From: Oscillospiraceae bacterium
GTDB taxonomy: Bacteria > Bacillota > Clostridia > Oscillospirales > Oscillospiraceae
Reading direction: 5' to 3'
NCBI GenBank assembly: GCA_020025275.1
Contig: JAHHSI010000035.1
Span: 1 to 13,329 of the forward strand
DNA length: 13,329 nt
The translations under genes were made by a program, and so were the position numbers. Under the pieces are notes generated by a model. That model worked only from the letters and a program-made list of their open reading frames with translations, was not told the DNA's origin and did no database searches. This document shows, one piece after another, positions 1 through 6,545 of this stretch; position 1 is the first letter of the stretch, and every line of letters begins with the position of its first letter.

Positions 1-23
1 GGGAAGATAGGTAGCGCCAACAT

Positions 24-57
24 AAGAGGACATCCTTTTGGATGTCCTCTTTTTTTA
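24..57 (+). terminator. Intrinsic terminator of an upstream gene
   Basis: A 12-bp perfect stem (24-35 with 40-51, core GAGGACATCC / GGATGTCCTC) closes a TTTT loop and runs directly into a T tract. This is a textbook rho-independent terminator on the plus strand. No gene precedes it in the window, so it presumably ends transcription of a gene lying to the left. Confidence 0.9.
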
Positions 58-364
58 TATTGCTAAATTATTATTTCACTGTATACAACAAACCGCTTTT
101 GCATGTAACAAATTTGTACATCAAGAATTGATTGATCAAGGGCTCATTTGTCGTTGAATATAGCAAAAAGCAGAGAGGCATTGCCTTCTCCTATGGAGAG
201 CATATAGATGCCTCAGACTGCATCACCGCCTTTTGTGGTGGGGAGTAAGTATCTTTTGAATTCGACGGAGTTCGATTCATTACGCTTATGGATGCTATCT
301 GATATCTCGTAAGTAGATAAGTAGAAACGATCGAGCAAAGTTATTCGTTGAAAGGAGTCATTCT
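58..364. other. AT-rich gene-poor stretch upstream of the lipoprotein gene
   Basis: I recognise no complete gene in these roughly 300 bases. They hold an imperfect dyad at 103-121 around ACAAATTTGT, flanked by ATGT and ACAT with one bulged A, and a short open stretch at 132-248 listed separately. I see no convincing -35/-10 pair for the lipoprotein gene; TTGAAT at 256-261 has no good -10 at the right distance. The base composition is much more AT-rich than the genes from position 988 onward. Confidence 0.5.
132..248 (+). pseudogene. Possible 3' remnant of a coding sequence
   Basis: One frame stays open for 38 codons from 132 to a TAA at 246-248. It reads like real protein, with a balanced mix of residues around SKKQRGIAFSYGE and an end at AFCGGE. 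It has no ATG and no ribosome binding site, and an in-frame TGA lies just before it at 129-131. It may be the tail of a decayed gene. I do not recognise the family, and an open stretch this short could also arise by chance. Confidence 0.2.
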
Positions 365-754
365 ATGAAGAGAGTATTTGTCCTATTGTCGATCCTCGTC
401 ATAGGGCTGACATTCGTTGCCTGCAATCCTTCGGATGTAGTGGGTGATGATCGTTCTGATATACAAATTGTTGATGATGTTTTTGAAAGAGCAAAAGAAT
501 ATACTGCTCCGCTATTCCGTGAGTATTTAATCAATCAAAAGATTGTGGACTATGAAATTACACAGACCAATTACGGCGTAATCACTGAGGAACCAGCTAT
601 CTTTGTTGTTGGCTATCAATATATAGTTGACGGTACAGAACTTTTATATGGCTACAAGCTGAAACTGAATGATAATCGATCTTTTGTAGTGCTTACAGAG
701 GGCAAAGCTGTTGGCGAATTTCTTATGAGGTCCGAACGCATGAGGGTGGATTGA
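365..754 (+). CDS. Small putative lipoprotein, unknown function
   Basis: This is a 129-residue protein with a typical lipoprotein signal peptide: basic MKR, a hydrophobic stretch at residues 4-19 and a lipobox-like FVAC with the acceptor Cys at residue 20. Lipidation at that Cys and anchoring outside the cytoplasmic membrane is therefore likely. The -3 position is Phe rather than the usual Leu, which weakens the call a little. The mature part is acidic, about 110 residues long, and contains no catalytic motif I recognise; the middle (YEITQTNYGVITEEPAIFVV) looks beta-rich. The start is supported by GAAAGGAG eight bases upstream of the ATG. The gene is much more AT-rich than its neighbours and stands alone, converging on the ATP-grasp gene, which suggests recent acquisition or an accessory role. 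Function is unknown. Confidence 0.75.
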   Translation: MKRVFVLLSILVIGLTFVACNPSDVVGDDRSDIQIVDDVFERAKEYTAPLFREYLINQKIVDYEITQTNYGVITEEPAIFVVGYQYIVDGTELLYGYKLKLNDNRSFVVLTEGKAVGEFLMRSERMRVD

Positions 755-932
755 TCGGAACAGTTGTACTTCATGGCTACGGCGGTATAGTCCGATGACG
801 CTGCATATCGCAGCATATCAAGGAGCGCACCCCTTAAAGTGATGCGACACCACTGACCGCAGCGATGACAGCCTTCGGCAGATGGTAGTAGATCTGCGAT
901 AGCCTGTGTGTGCGCAGGCCATGCAAAAATAT

Positions 933-969
933 AAAACAGCACCGTATCCATAGGATACGGTGCTGTTTT
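933..969 (-). terminator. Strong terminator, probably bidirectional
   Basis: A perfect 17-bp stem (933-949 with 953-969, core CAGCACCGTATCC / GGATACGGTGCTG) has an ATA loop. Read on the minus strand it ends in TTTT followed by ATATTTTTG, just downstream of the ATP-grasp stop. Read on the plus strand it also ends in TTTTG, so it can serve the convergent lipoprotein gene as well. The 755-932 stretch before it contains only weak short hairpins. Confidence 0.9.
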
Positions 970-987
970 GCTCGTATAGCGCCTCTT

Positions 988-1998
988 TTACTGGATGCGC
1001 AATAGCTCTTTGTAATAGGGCCAGAGACCCTGCTTTTCGGGGTAGTGAGGGGCCAGCTGGCACAAGTCGGTGCCGGGGAAGTCGTTGCCTTCGATGATGG
1101 CAGGGCCGTCGGGGGTGATGGCCATATCCCAGCCCACGTGGCCGATCTGGGGAATCTCCAGGGCCGCCTTCTTGGCGAAGGCGATGGCCTCGTCGAAGAG
1201 GGGAATCTGATAGCCCACAAATTCGATACCGGTATCGGGGTGCTTGTCGTAAACATTAAAATAGTCATCGGTAGCCACAGAGCGGATCTTGCCGGTGGTC
1301 TCGTCCACACGGCACAGGATGCCGCCCTGACCGGAGTTGTCACACACGCCGTCGCCGCGGCCCATCTTCACCACCACATAGGCGATGTGTACTTCGCCAT
1401 CCACCAAGTCGGTACAGATGCGCATGGTATTGACGGACTGGGGATGGAGGCGGGCCATGTCGGGGTGCTGGCACAGCACGTGCTCCAACACCACCAGCTC
1501 GTTGGCGTGGAGATAGTCCCACAGCGCCTGGGTGTCCGGATAATCCTTCATATAGAGCTTCTGTACGCCGCGGCCGCAGTCGCCATGGTTGATCTTGGCG
1601 AAAATGGCCTCCTGTCCCTCGGTAAAGGCGGCCAGCTCCTCGATGGTGCAGGTTTCACCGTTGAGGGTCTTACGGCCCAGATAGGGGGCGAAGCGCTGAT
1701 TGAAGCGCAGCTTATCATCAAATTCATCGCTGTAGGTGATGTCGTTCATCATGTCCGTGATGCGCTTGTTGCGGGTGCGGGTCAGGTAGGTGTCCCGCTG
1801 TTTGCCGTTCATGTTGTAGAATCCGAACATCACGTAGTCATAGTAACCGGCGCCGTAGCGGGCGGCACATTGCAGCATATCAAAGAACGTGACGAACTTG
1901 CTCTGTCCGCACTTCTCCTTGACCGTGGTCATCATCTGGTTCATTTTTTTGAAGCGTACGCCGCTGAGCACACGGGCGATGTATTTGATATTAGCCAT
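988..1998 (-). CDS. ATP-grasp protein, sugar-transfer-associated type
   Basis: The 336-residue protein resembles the sugar-transfer-associated ATP-grasp family (ATPgrasp_ST), found near genes for surface polysaccharides and modified polymers. These enzymes use ATP to activate a carboxylate and join it to an amine or similar nucleophile; the substrate here is unknown. Visible ATP-grasp elements are the nucleotide-binding segment FAKINHGDCGRGV (133-145, Lys135), LEHV at 171-174 in the hinge region, the conserved HPQSVNTMRI (185-194), and the metal-binding end VGWDMAIT...IIEGND (288-306) with Glu303 and Asn305. There is no signal peptide, so it is cytoplasmic. The ATG has AAAGGAGA upstream. It follows the gatD-like gene in the same direction, but 123 bases, a candidate promoter and a dyad lie between, so it is probably transcribed separately. 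The family call is firm; the role is open. Confidence 0.85.
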   Translation of the reverse strand: MANIKYIARVLSGVRFKKMNQMMTTVKEKCGQSKFVTFFDMLQCAARYGAGYYDYVMFGFYNMNGKQRDTYLTRTRNKRITDMMNDITYSDEFDDKLRFNQRFAPYLGRKTLNGETCTIEELAAFTEGQEAIFAKINHGDCGRGVQKLYMKDYPDTQALWDYLHANELVVLEHVLCQHPDMARLHPQSVNTMRICTDLVDGEVHIAYVVVKMGRGDGVCDNSGQGGILCRVDETTGKIRSVATDDYFNVYDKHPDTGIEFVGYQIPLFDEAIAFAKKAALEIPQIGHVGWDMAITPDGPAIIEGNDFPGTDLCQLAPHYPEKQGLWPYYKELLRIQ

Positions 1999-2030
1999 AT
2001 AAATTGTCTCCTTTATAAAATACCAAATAG

Positions 2031-2059
2031 GTTATACCATGATTTTCGCCCCAGTACAA
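2031..2059 (-). promoter_or_regulatory. Candidate sigma-A promoter for the ATP-grasp gene
   Basis: On the minus strand the -35 is TTGTAC (2059-2054), the spacer is 17 bases, and the -10 is TATAAC (2036-2031) preceded by TGG, giving an extended -10. This places the start of transcription about 25 bases before the ATG. The -35 matches the consensus only in its TTG half. Confidence 0.5.
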
Positions 2060-2072
2060 GAGGCGAAAATCA
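2040..2072. repeat. 11-bp inverted repeat overlapping the ATP-grasp promoter
   Basis: TGATTTTCGCC at 2040-2050 is the exact complement of GGCGAAAATCA at 2062-2072, with 11 bases between. There is no T tract on either side, so it is not a standard terminator. One arm fills the promoter spacer and the other lies upstream of the -35, with the -35 in the loop, which is what an operator could look like. It could alternatively form part of the end of the gatD-like transcript. Confidence 0.6.
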
Positions 2073-2094
2073 CAAAATACAGCCTGACATGGTA

Positions 2095-2117
2095 CCGTAT
2101 TTCCGCTGGAAAAACGG
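2095..2117 (-). terminator. Hairpin just after the gatD-like stop codon
   Basis: CCGT(A)TTTCC at 2095-2104 pairs with GGAAA(A)ACGG at 2108-2117 around a GCT loop, with one A/A mismatch. It begins about five bases beyond the gatD-like stop. On the minus strand it is not followed by a T run, so it may be a weak terminator or only a 3' protective hairpin. Confidence 0.35.
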
Positions 2118-2121
2118 TGGA

Positions 2122-2835
2122 TCAATAGCGGAAGTCGCGTCCTTCCTCTGCAAACTCCGCTACGCGGATGCGATAGGCCTCCATGGCGGCCTCCTCAAAG
2201 GCCGGTTGCACACAGGGTGCCCCCATTTTTTCCAGAAGATACGCAGCAAAAGGGGGATTAAGCACCAACAGCGGGCCGGTGAGGTAAGTGACCAGCAGGT
2301 TCTTTTTCTGCCAGCCCTCCTCGGTGGTGGTCTCGTTCCGCCCCACGCCCTTCACTGTAGTAAAAAGTGCATCACCGGACGGAAAGCCGTAGGTGTGGCC
2401 GAACAGGCTCTTAAAGCCCACGATGTCCATATCACCGAACTTGCCCAGATAGAAACTGTTGTGCCGCTGCATCATATGGTATTCGGCATGGGTGGGCAGG
2501 AGCCCCAGACCGTCCAGACGCCAGCCCTGATCATCCTGGGCGTACTGGCCCAGTGCATCCAGTGCGTTGCCGGTGACCAGCATCAGCTGGCCCTCGTCCA
2601 GCTTGCTCAGCAGCTCCTCCTTCACCGGAGTGAGCGCCTCCACGATGAGGGAGAGCCCTTTCTCCGTGGTGCTGCCCAGATAGACCAGCGCGATGTCCTC
2701 GTCCAGAAAACGGGGGCGGGACTTGAGATCGGTCTCCACAATGTCCAACTGGGGGCAGGACTGCCGGAGATAGCGGATGTTCATGAGATCGCCGCAGAGA
2801 TTGCAGATCTCCGGAAAAAGAATTTCTACTTTCAT
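2122..2835 (-). CDS. GatD-like class I amidotransferase homolog lacking catalytic residues
   Basis: The 237-residue protein aligns well with GatD, the glutaminase subunit of lipid II isoglutaminyl synthase (MurT/GatD), which frees ammonia from glutamine to amidate D-Glu in peptidoglycan stem peptides. Shared landmarks are LCGDLMNI near the start, LDGLGLLPTHAEY (107-119), IVGFKSLFGHTY (138-149) and NLLVTYLTGPLLVLN (179-193). The active site is not conserved. Where S. aureus GatD (from memory) has TICGGYQFLG with nucleophile Cys94, this protein has VTGNALDALG, with Gly89 at the Cys position. Where GatD has TYLHGP with His189, it has TYLTGP, with Thr186. Glutaminase activity is therefore unlikely. 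The start has AAGGAGGT upstream, and the ATG overlaps the murT-like stop as ATGA, so the two are translationally coupled and probably form a complex. Annotating this as an active GatD would be misleading. Confidence 0.85.
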   Translation of the reverse strand: MKVEILFPEICNLCGDLMNIRYLRQSCPQLDIVETDLKSRPRFLDEDIALVYLGSTTEKGLSLIVEALTPVKEELLSKLDEGQLMLVTGNALDALGQYAQDDQGWRLDGLGLLPTHAEYHMMQRHNSFYLGKFGDMDIVGFKSLFGHTYGFPSGDALFTTVKGVGRNETTTEEGWQKKNLLVTYLTGPLLVLNPPFAAYLLEKMGAPCVQPAFEEAAMEAYRIRVAEFAEEGRDFRY

Positions 2836-4226
2836 GCCTGTACCTCCTTTTCACTGCGGGCCTCGGCAAGGGACTTCATGTGGTCATAGACCTTATAGGC
2901 CAGCGCCAGAGAGTCGGTGCCGTAGAGGATATACACATCATCACCCGGCGTGTAGTCCAGCCGCTCTGCAGCCCGGAACTCGTCCCGTTCGCAGACGATC
3001 TTCTCCTCCGGAACGCCCGCCATCAAAAGGCGCAGGCGATAGTCCGCGGCGCGGGCACCGGCGCAGACGATCTGAGCAATGCTCTCGTGGGCCAGAAACT
3101 CAAAATCCGCATCGTAGATCCAGCAGGTGTTCTCCGACCAGTGGTGCGTGTCGCCCAGACAGTTCATCATCAGGAGAAGCTCCTTGCGCCCCGGGCGGTG
3201 GGCGATATAGTCAAAGGCACGGGAACCGGCCAGTGCGTTTTTCTCTTTGGACATCTGGCGCACCAGAGTGACCTGTCCGACCTGCTCCTCACTGTGGCGG
3301 CTGGCCGTGATGGCACTTTGTGCCATCAGCGGCCGGATCTCCTCGTGGGAAAAGCCCAGACGGCGCAGAAGGGCGATGACGGTGACCATGTTGTAGACAT
3401 TGAAAACACTGTCGGTGATGAGGGGATAGCTGTGGGGCACACTGTCCTCCCACAGCTCTAAGGACCCATCCTCCATATCCACGTTTTTGGCCAGATACAG
3501 GGCGTCGGGCGAGTGGAAGCCGCAGTCACGGCATACGGCACGCCCGATGTGATGGTAGCGGCGGAACTCATAGTCCAGCTTACCGCTGCACTGGGGGCAG
3601 ATTCGCACGTCGTCAATCAGGTTCACGCAGGCCTGCGTGTCACCGGCCATCTTATCGATCCCGAAGTAGACACGCTCATTCTCCGGAGCTACGCCGGCGC
3701 TGATGAGATCATCGGCGTTGAGGAGGAGCTTCGCACTTTTGGGAATGGAGCGGGTCAGCACATCGGCAATGAAAAAAGGATGGGCATTGCGCATGATGGA
3801 GTCCCGGAAGAGGTTGGTAATGACCACGTAGGTGGGGGGGACAAAGGGGAAAATGCGGATGGAGGCCCGCTCGTCCACTTCCAAAACTGCCAGATCATAG
3901 TCCGGACGGATGCGGCCGGACAGCGTACAGCCGCGGAGCAGCGCCGTAGAAATGCCGGAGGCAATGTTGGAGCCGGCCCGATTGGAGAGGACTTTTTTTC
4001 CGGATTTTTCCAGAATGTCCCCCACGAGGTTGGAAACCGTGGTCTTGCCGTTGGTGCCGGTAATGGCCACCACGGTGGCCGGCCGGCCGATATAGCGCAG
4101 AAAATCAGGACACAGCCGCAGCGCCAGCGAACCGGGGAAGTCCGTACCGTTGTGGCGGGTGATCTTCAGCGCCGGAATGGACAGTTTTGCCATCCAAAGC
4201 GCAAAGAGAAAGCGCAGTTTACCCAT
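2832..4226 (-). CDS. MurT-like Mur ligase family protein, divergent
   Basis: At 464 residues this is a Mur ligase of the MurT type (central Mur ligase domain plus C-terminal DUF1727 region), which in the known system amidates the D-Glu of lipid II with ATP. The ATP loop GTNGKTT (57-63), the segment NRAGSNIASGISTALL (82-97), TNLFRD (137-142) and a four-Cys zinc ribbon typical of MurT (Cys210, 213, 232, 235) are present. The C-terminal domain is divergent: the usual KNPxG becomes KNALAG (329-334), and the usual ADGxDxSWIWD becomes HWSENTCWIYD, putting Asn366 where I expect the Asp that completes GatD's triad. I chose the ATG at 4226, which has AAGGGAGA nine bases upstream, over a GTG ten codons earlier. 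It lies 32 bases after mnmG and overlaps the gatD-like gene. The substrate may not be lipid II. Confidence 0.85.
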   Translation of the reverse strand: MGKLRFLFALWMAKLSIPALKITRHNGTDFPGSLALRLCPDFLRYIGRPATVVAITGTNGKTTVSNLVGDILEKSGKKVLSNRAGSNIASGISTALLRGCTLSGRIRPDYDLAVLEVDERASIRIFPFVPPTYVVITNLFRDSIMRNAHPFFIADVLTRSIPKSAKLLLNADDLISAGVAPENERVYFGIDKMAGDTQACVNLIDDVRICPQCSGKLDYEFRRYHHIGRAVCRDCGFHSPDALYLAKNVDMEDGSLELWEDSVPHSYPLITDSVFNVYNMVTVIALLRRLGFSHEEIRPLMAQSAITASRHSEEQVGQVTLVRQMSKEKNALAGSRAFDYIAHRPGRKELLLMMNCLGDTHHWSENTCWIYDADFEFLAHESIAQIVCAGARAADYRLRLLMAGVPEEKIVCERDEFRAAERLDYTPGDDVYILYGTDSLALAYKVYDHMKSLAEARSEKEVQA

Positions 4227-4258
4227 AAAAATCGTCTCCCTTTTGTGATAGTTCACAA

Positions 4259-6127
4259 TTATTTTGCCTGTAAGTAGATCATCAGTGCGGCGATGTCCGC
4301 CGGGGACACACCGGAGATCCGGCTGGCCTGTCCCAGATTTCGGGGGCGGACCTGTCCCAGTTTTTCCCGCGCCTCCAACCGGAGGCCCTGAATGTGGGCA
4401 TACTCCATATCCGGGGGCAGCGGATGTTTTTCCAGCTGCTCAAATTCCACCACCTGTTTTTCCTGGCGGCGGATATAGCCCTCATACTTTACGCGGATGG
4501 CCACCTGTTCGGCCACGGCGGGGGCGAGGACGGGGGCATCGGGATCGAAGGCCATCACGTCCTCGTAACTCAGCTGCGGGCGGCGCAGCAGATCAATGAG
4601 CCGGGCACCGTCGCTGACCGGCGCGGTGCCGCGCTGCTCCAGCAGTCGGTTGAGCGCCTCACTGGCGGCGATGCCGGTATGCTCGAGACGGCGGATCTCC
4701 CGATCCACGGCCTCGTATTTTTCCGTCACCTGCGTTAAACGGGCATCGGAGACAAGGCCGATGCGGTGACCGATGGCGCACAGGCGCTGATCGGCGTTAT
4801 CCTGCCGCAGCAGCAGCCGGTATTCGGAGCGGGATGTCATCATGCGGTAGGGCTCCTCGGTGCCCTTGGTGACCAGATCGTCGATGAGCGTGCCGATATA
4901 GCTCTCGCTGCGCTTGAGGATCAGCGGCTCCCGTCCCAGCAGGGCCATGGCGGCATTGACACCGGCCACGAAGCCCTGCACCGCGGCCTCCTCATAGCCG
5001 GAGGAGCCGTTGAACTGTCCGGCACCATAGAGCCCGGGGAGGGCCTTGGTCTCCAGTGTGGGGTGGAGCGAGAGGGGATCGATGCAGTCATACTCAATGG
5101 CATAGGCCGGGCGCATCATCTCGGCACGCTCCAGACCGGGGATACTGTGCAGCATTTCCCACTGGATCTCCTCCGGCATGGAGGAGGAAAAGCCCTGAAG
5201 GTACATCTCCTCGGTGTCCAGTCCCATGGGCTCGATGAATAATTGGTGTCGAGGTTTATCGGAAAAGCGAACCACCTTGGTTTCGATGGAGGGGCAGTAT
5301 CGGGGGCCGACGCCTTCAATGACACCGGAATAAATCGGGCTGCGGTCCAGATGGTCCAGAATGATGCGGTGTGTTTCCGGCGTGGTGTAGGTGAGATAGC
5401 ACACGGCCCGATTTTCAAGGGGCGTCTCCGTGGTGAAGCTGAAGGGCTGGGGGTGTTCGTCCCCCTGCTGCAGCTCCATCTGGGAGAAGTCGATGCTCCG
5501 GGCGTTGACACGGGGCGGTGTGCCGGTTTTAAAGCGCCGCAGCGGCAGACCCAGACGACGCAGTGCATCGCTGAGGGGGCCGGAGGCGTGCATTCCGTCC
5601 GGACCGGAATCTTCCACGCACTCACCCACAATGGTCCGGCCCTGAAGATAGGTGCCGGTGCAGAGGATCACGGCCTTGACCGCAAAAACGGCGCCCGTGC
5701 GCAGCACCACATGGCTGATGCGGCCGTCGGTGGTGCGGATGTCCACCACCTCTGCCTGCCGCAGCTGCAGATGGGGCTGCTGTTCCAGTGTGTGTTTCAT
5801 TATCTGCTGATAGGTGCGGCGGTCGGCCTGTGCCCGCAGTGAGTGGACGGCAGGTCCCTTGCCACGGTTGAGCATACGGTATTGGATGCAGGCCCGGTCG
5901 GCGGCCTTGGCCATCTCGCCGCCCAGTGCGTCCAGCTCCCGCACCAGATGACCCTTGGCGGTGCCGCCGATGGCGGGGTTGCAGGGCAGATTGCCCACGG
6001 CGTCCAGATTGATGGTGAAGCACACGGTTTCCAAGCCCAGCCGTGCCGCAGCCAGCGCTGCCTCGATGCCGGCGTGACCGGCCCCAACCACAGCAATATC
6101 AAATTGTCCTGCGAAGAATTCTTTCAT
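4259..6127 (-). CDS. mnmG: tRNA uridine-5-carboxymethylaminomethyl(34) synthesis enzyme MnmG
   Basis: MnmG (GidA) works with the GTPase MnmE, FAD and methylene-tetrahydrofolate to place a carboxymethylaminomethyl group on wobble U34 of certain tRNAs in the cytoplasm. The 622-residue length is normal for the family. The N-terminal FAD-binding motif GAGHAG (15-20) is followed by NLPCNPAIGGTAKGH with Cys49. Later come GPRYCPSIETK with the family's conserved Cys278, and the second FAD-contact segment GAGQFNGSSGYEEAAVQGF. The C-terminal MnmE-binding helical domain is complete (YEGYIRRQEKQ and SRISGVSPADIAALMIYL). mnmE is not adjacent; the next genes downstream are the murT-like and gatD-like pair, only 32 bases away, so they probably share its transcript. 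The start ATG follows GGGAAGG. Confidence 0.97.
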   Translation of the reverse strand: MKEFFAGQFDIAVVGAGHAGIEAALAAARLGLETVCFTINLDAVGNLPCNPAIGGTAKGHLVRELDALGGEMAKAADRACIQYRMLNRGKGPAVHSLRAQADRRTYQQIMKHTLEQQPHLQLRQAEVVDIRTTDGRISHVVLRTGAVFAVKAVILCTGTYLQGRTIVGECVEDSGPDGMHASGPLSDALRRLGLPLRRFKTGTPPRVNARSIDFSQMELQQGDEHPQPFSFTTETPLENRAVCYLTYTTPETHRIILDHLDRSPIYSGVIEGVGPRYCPSIETKVVRFSDKPRHQLFIEPMGLDTEEMYLQGFSSSMPEEIQWEMLHSIPGLERAEMMRPAYAIEYDCIDPLSLHPTLETKALPGLYGAGQFNGSSGYEEAAVQGFVAGVNAAMALLGREPLILKRSESYIGTLIDDLVTKGTEEPYRMMTSRSEYRLLLRQDNADQRLCAIGHRIGLVSDARLTQVTEKYEAVDREIRRLEHTGIAASEALNRLLEQRGTAPVSDGARLIDLLRRPQLSYEDVMAFDPDAPVLAPAVAEQVAIRVKYEGYIRRQEKQVVEFEQLEKHPLPPDMEYAHIQGLRLEAREKLGQVRPRNLGQASRISGVSPADIAALMIYLQAK

Positions 6128-6177
6128 AGATCCAACCTTCCCGGTTTTCTGTTTTCAAACATAATATCCAATACTTT

Positions 6178-6207
6178 ATTATATATGATTTGCTCCGCAA
6201 AGCGCAA
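6178..6207 (-). promoter_or_regulatory. Candidate promoter for the mnmG operon
   Basis: On the minus strand, -35 TTGCGC (6207-6202), an 18-base spacer and a perfect -10 TATAAT (6183-6178) lie about 50 bases upstream of the mnmG ATG. The -10 is strong, the -35 matches only in TTG and the C, and the spacer is one base over optimum. Confidence 0.5.
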
Positions 6208-6268
6208 GTGCCACCGTGAGAATATACAAAAAGAATGCAAATAAATTGTAAAAAACGACGGACATCCC

Positions 6269-6297
6269 TTGCCGTAGTCATGGAATCGTGCTATAGT
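6269..6297 (+). promoter_or_regulatory. Promoter for the 26-residue ORF
   Basis: TTGCCG (6269-6274), a 17-base spacer and TATAGT (6292-6297) form a good sigma-A promoter. The predicted start is about 27 bases before the ATG at 6331. It is divergent from the mnmG promoter. Confidence 0.6.
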
Positions 6298-6330
6298 AGA
6301 TGCAGAACAAAGCGAAAGGAGTGTGATACT

Positions 6331-6411
6331 ATGATGCTGCATATGATCGTCAAGGGCGATCTGGACGACATGATCTTTGCAGGCTGTGATTGCCGGCCCA
6401 GTGAGCGCTGA
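6331..6411 (+). CDS. 26-residue small protein, unknown function
   Basis: A 26-codon ORF begins with ATGATG after GAAAGGAG at good spacing. It encodes a peptide that starts MMLHMIVKG, continues through an acidic DLDDM and ends GCDCRPSER, so it carries a Cys-x-Cys pair near the C terminus. It has a well-placed promoter at 6269-6297 and a terminator at 6433-6463, so it looks like a complete stand-alone transcription unit of about 160 nt. I do not recognise the family. It has no signal peptide or membrane segment. It could be a translated small protein, or the transcript could act as a regulatory RNA with an incidental ORF. It is not a leader peptide for the next gene, because the neighbour runs in the opposite direction. 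Confidence 0.55.
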   Translation: MMLHMIVKGDLDDMIFAGCDCRPSER

Positions 6412-6432
6412 GGAAACAGCGTACAGAGAAGA

Positions 6433-6463
6433 CCACGCCGCCGGGCGTGGCGTTTTTATTTTT
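6433..6463 (+). terminator. Intrinsic terminator after the small ORF
   Basis: CCACGCC (6433-6439) pairs with GGCGTGG (6444-6450) around GCCG, followed by CG and then TTTTTATTTTT. It is a compact GC-rich stem with a strong T tract, 21 bases after the small ORF's stop. Confidence 0.85.
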
Positions 6464-6509
6464 CAGGGGAATTCCACCCTTCCCGATAGAGATGGCCAGC
6501 ATATGGCAA

Positions 6510-6545
6510 ACGGCACAGGACTCAGTTCCTGCGCCGTCTTTTTTT
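6510..6545 (+). terminator. Second plus-strand hairpin with a T tract, overlapping the DUF1461 stop
   Basis: ACGGC(A)CAGGA pairs with TCCTG(C)GCCGT around CTCAGT, followed by C and seven Ts (6539-6545). Read on the plus strand it is a good intrinsic terminator, about 50 bases behind the first. It lies across the stop codon and last codons of the minus-strand gene, where the T tract reads as the AHKKRRRRN tail, so its shape may be partly coincidental. Confidence 0.5.

Noticed and set aside
801..815. GCTGC / GCAGC and nearby short hairpins between 755 and 932
   Set aside because: Five-bp stems without T tracts are expected by chance; the real terminator is the 17-bp hairpin at 933-969.
1045..2889. 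614-codon open frame on the plus strand
   Set aside because: It runs antisense across the ATP-grasp and gatD-like genes and the gap between them. The minus-strand products match known families, and the plus-strand protein is a His/Val/Gly-rich shadow typical of GC-rich antisense frames.
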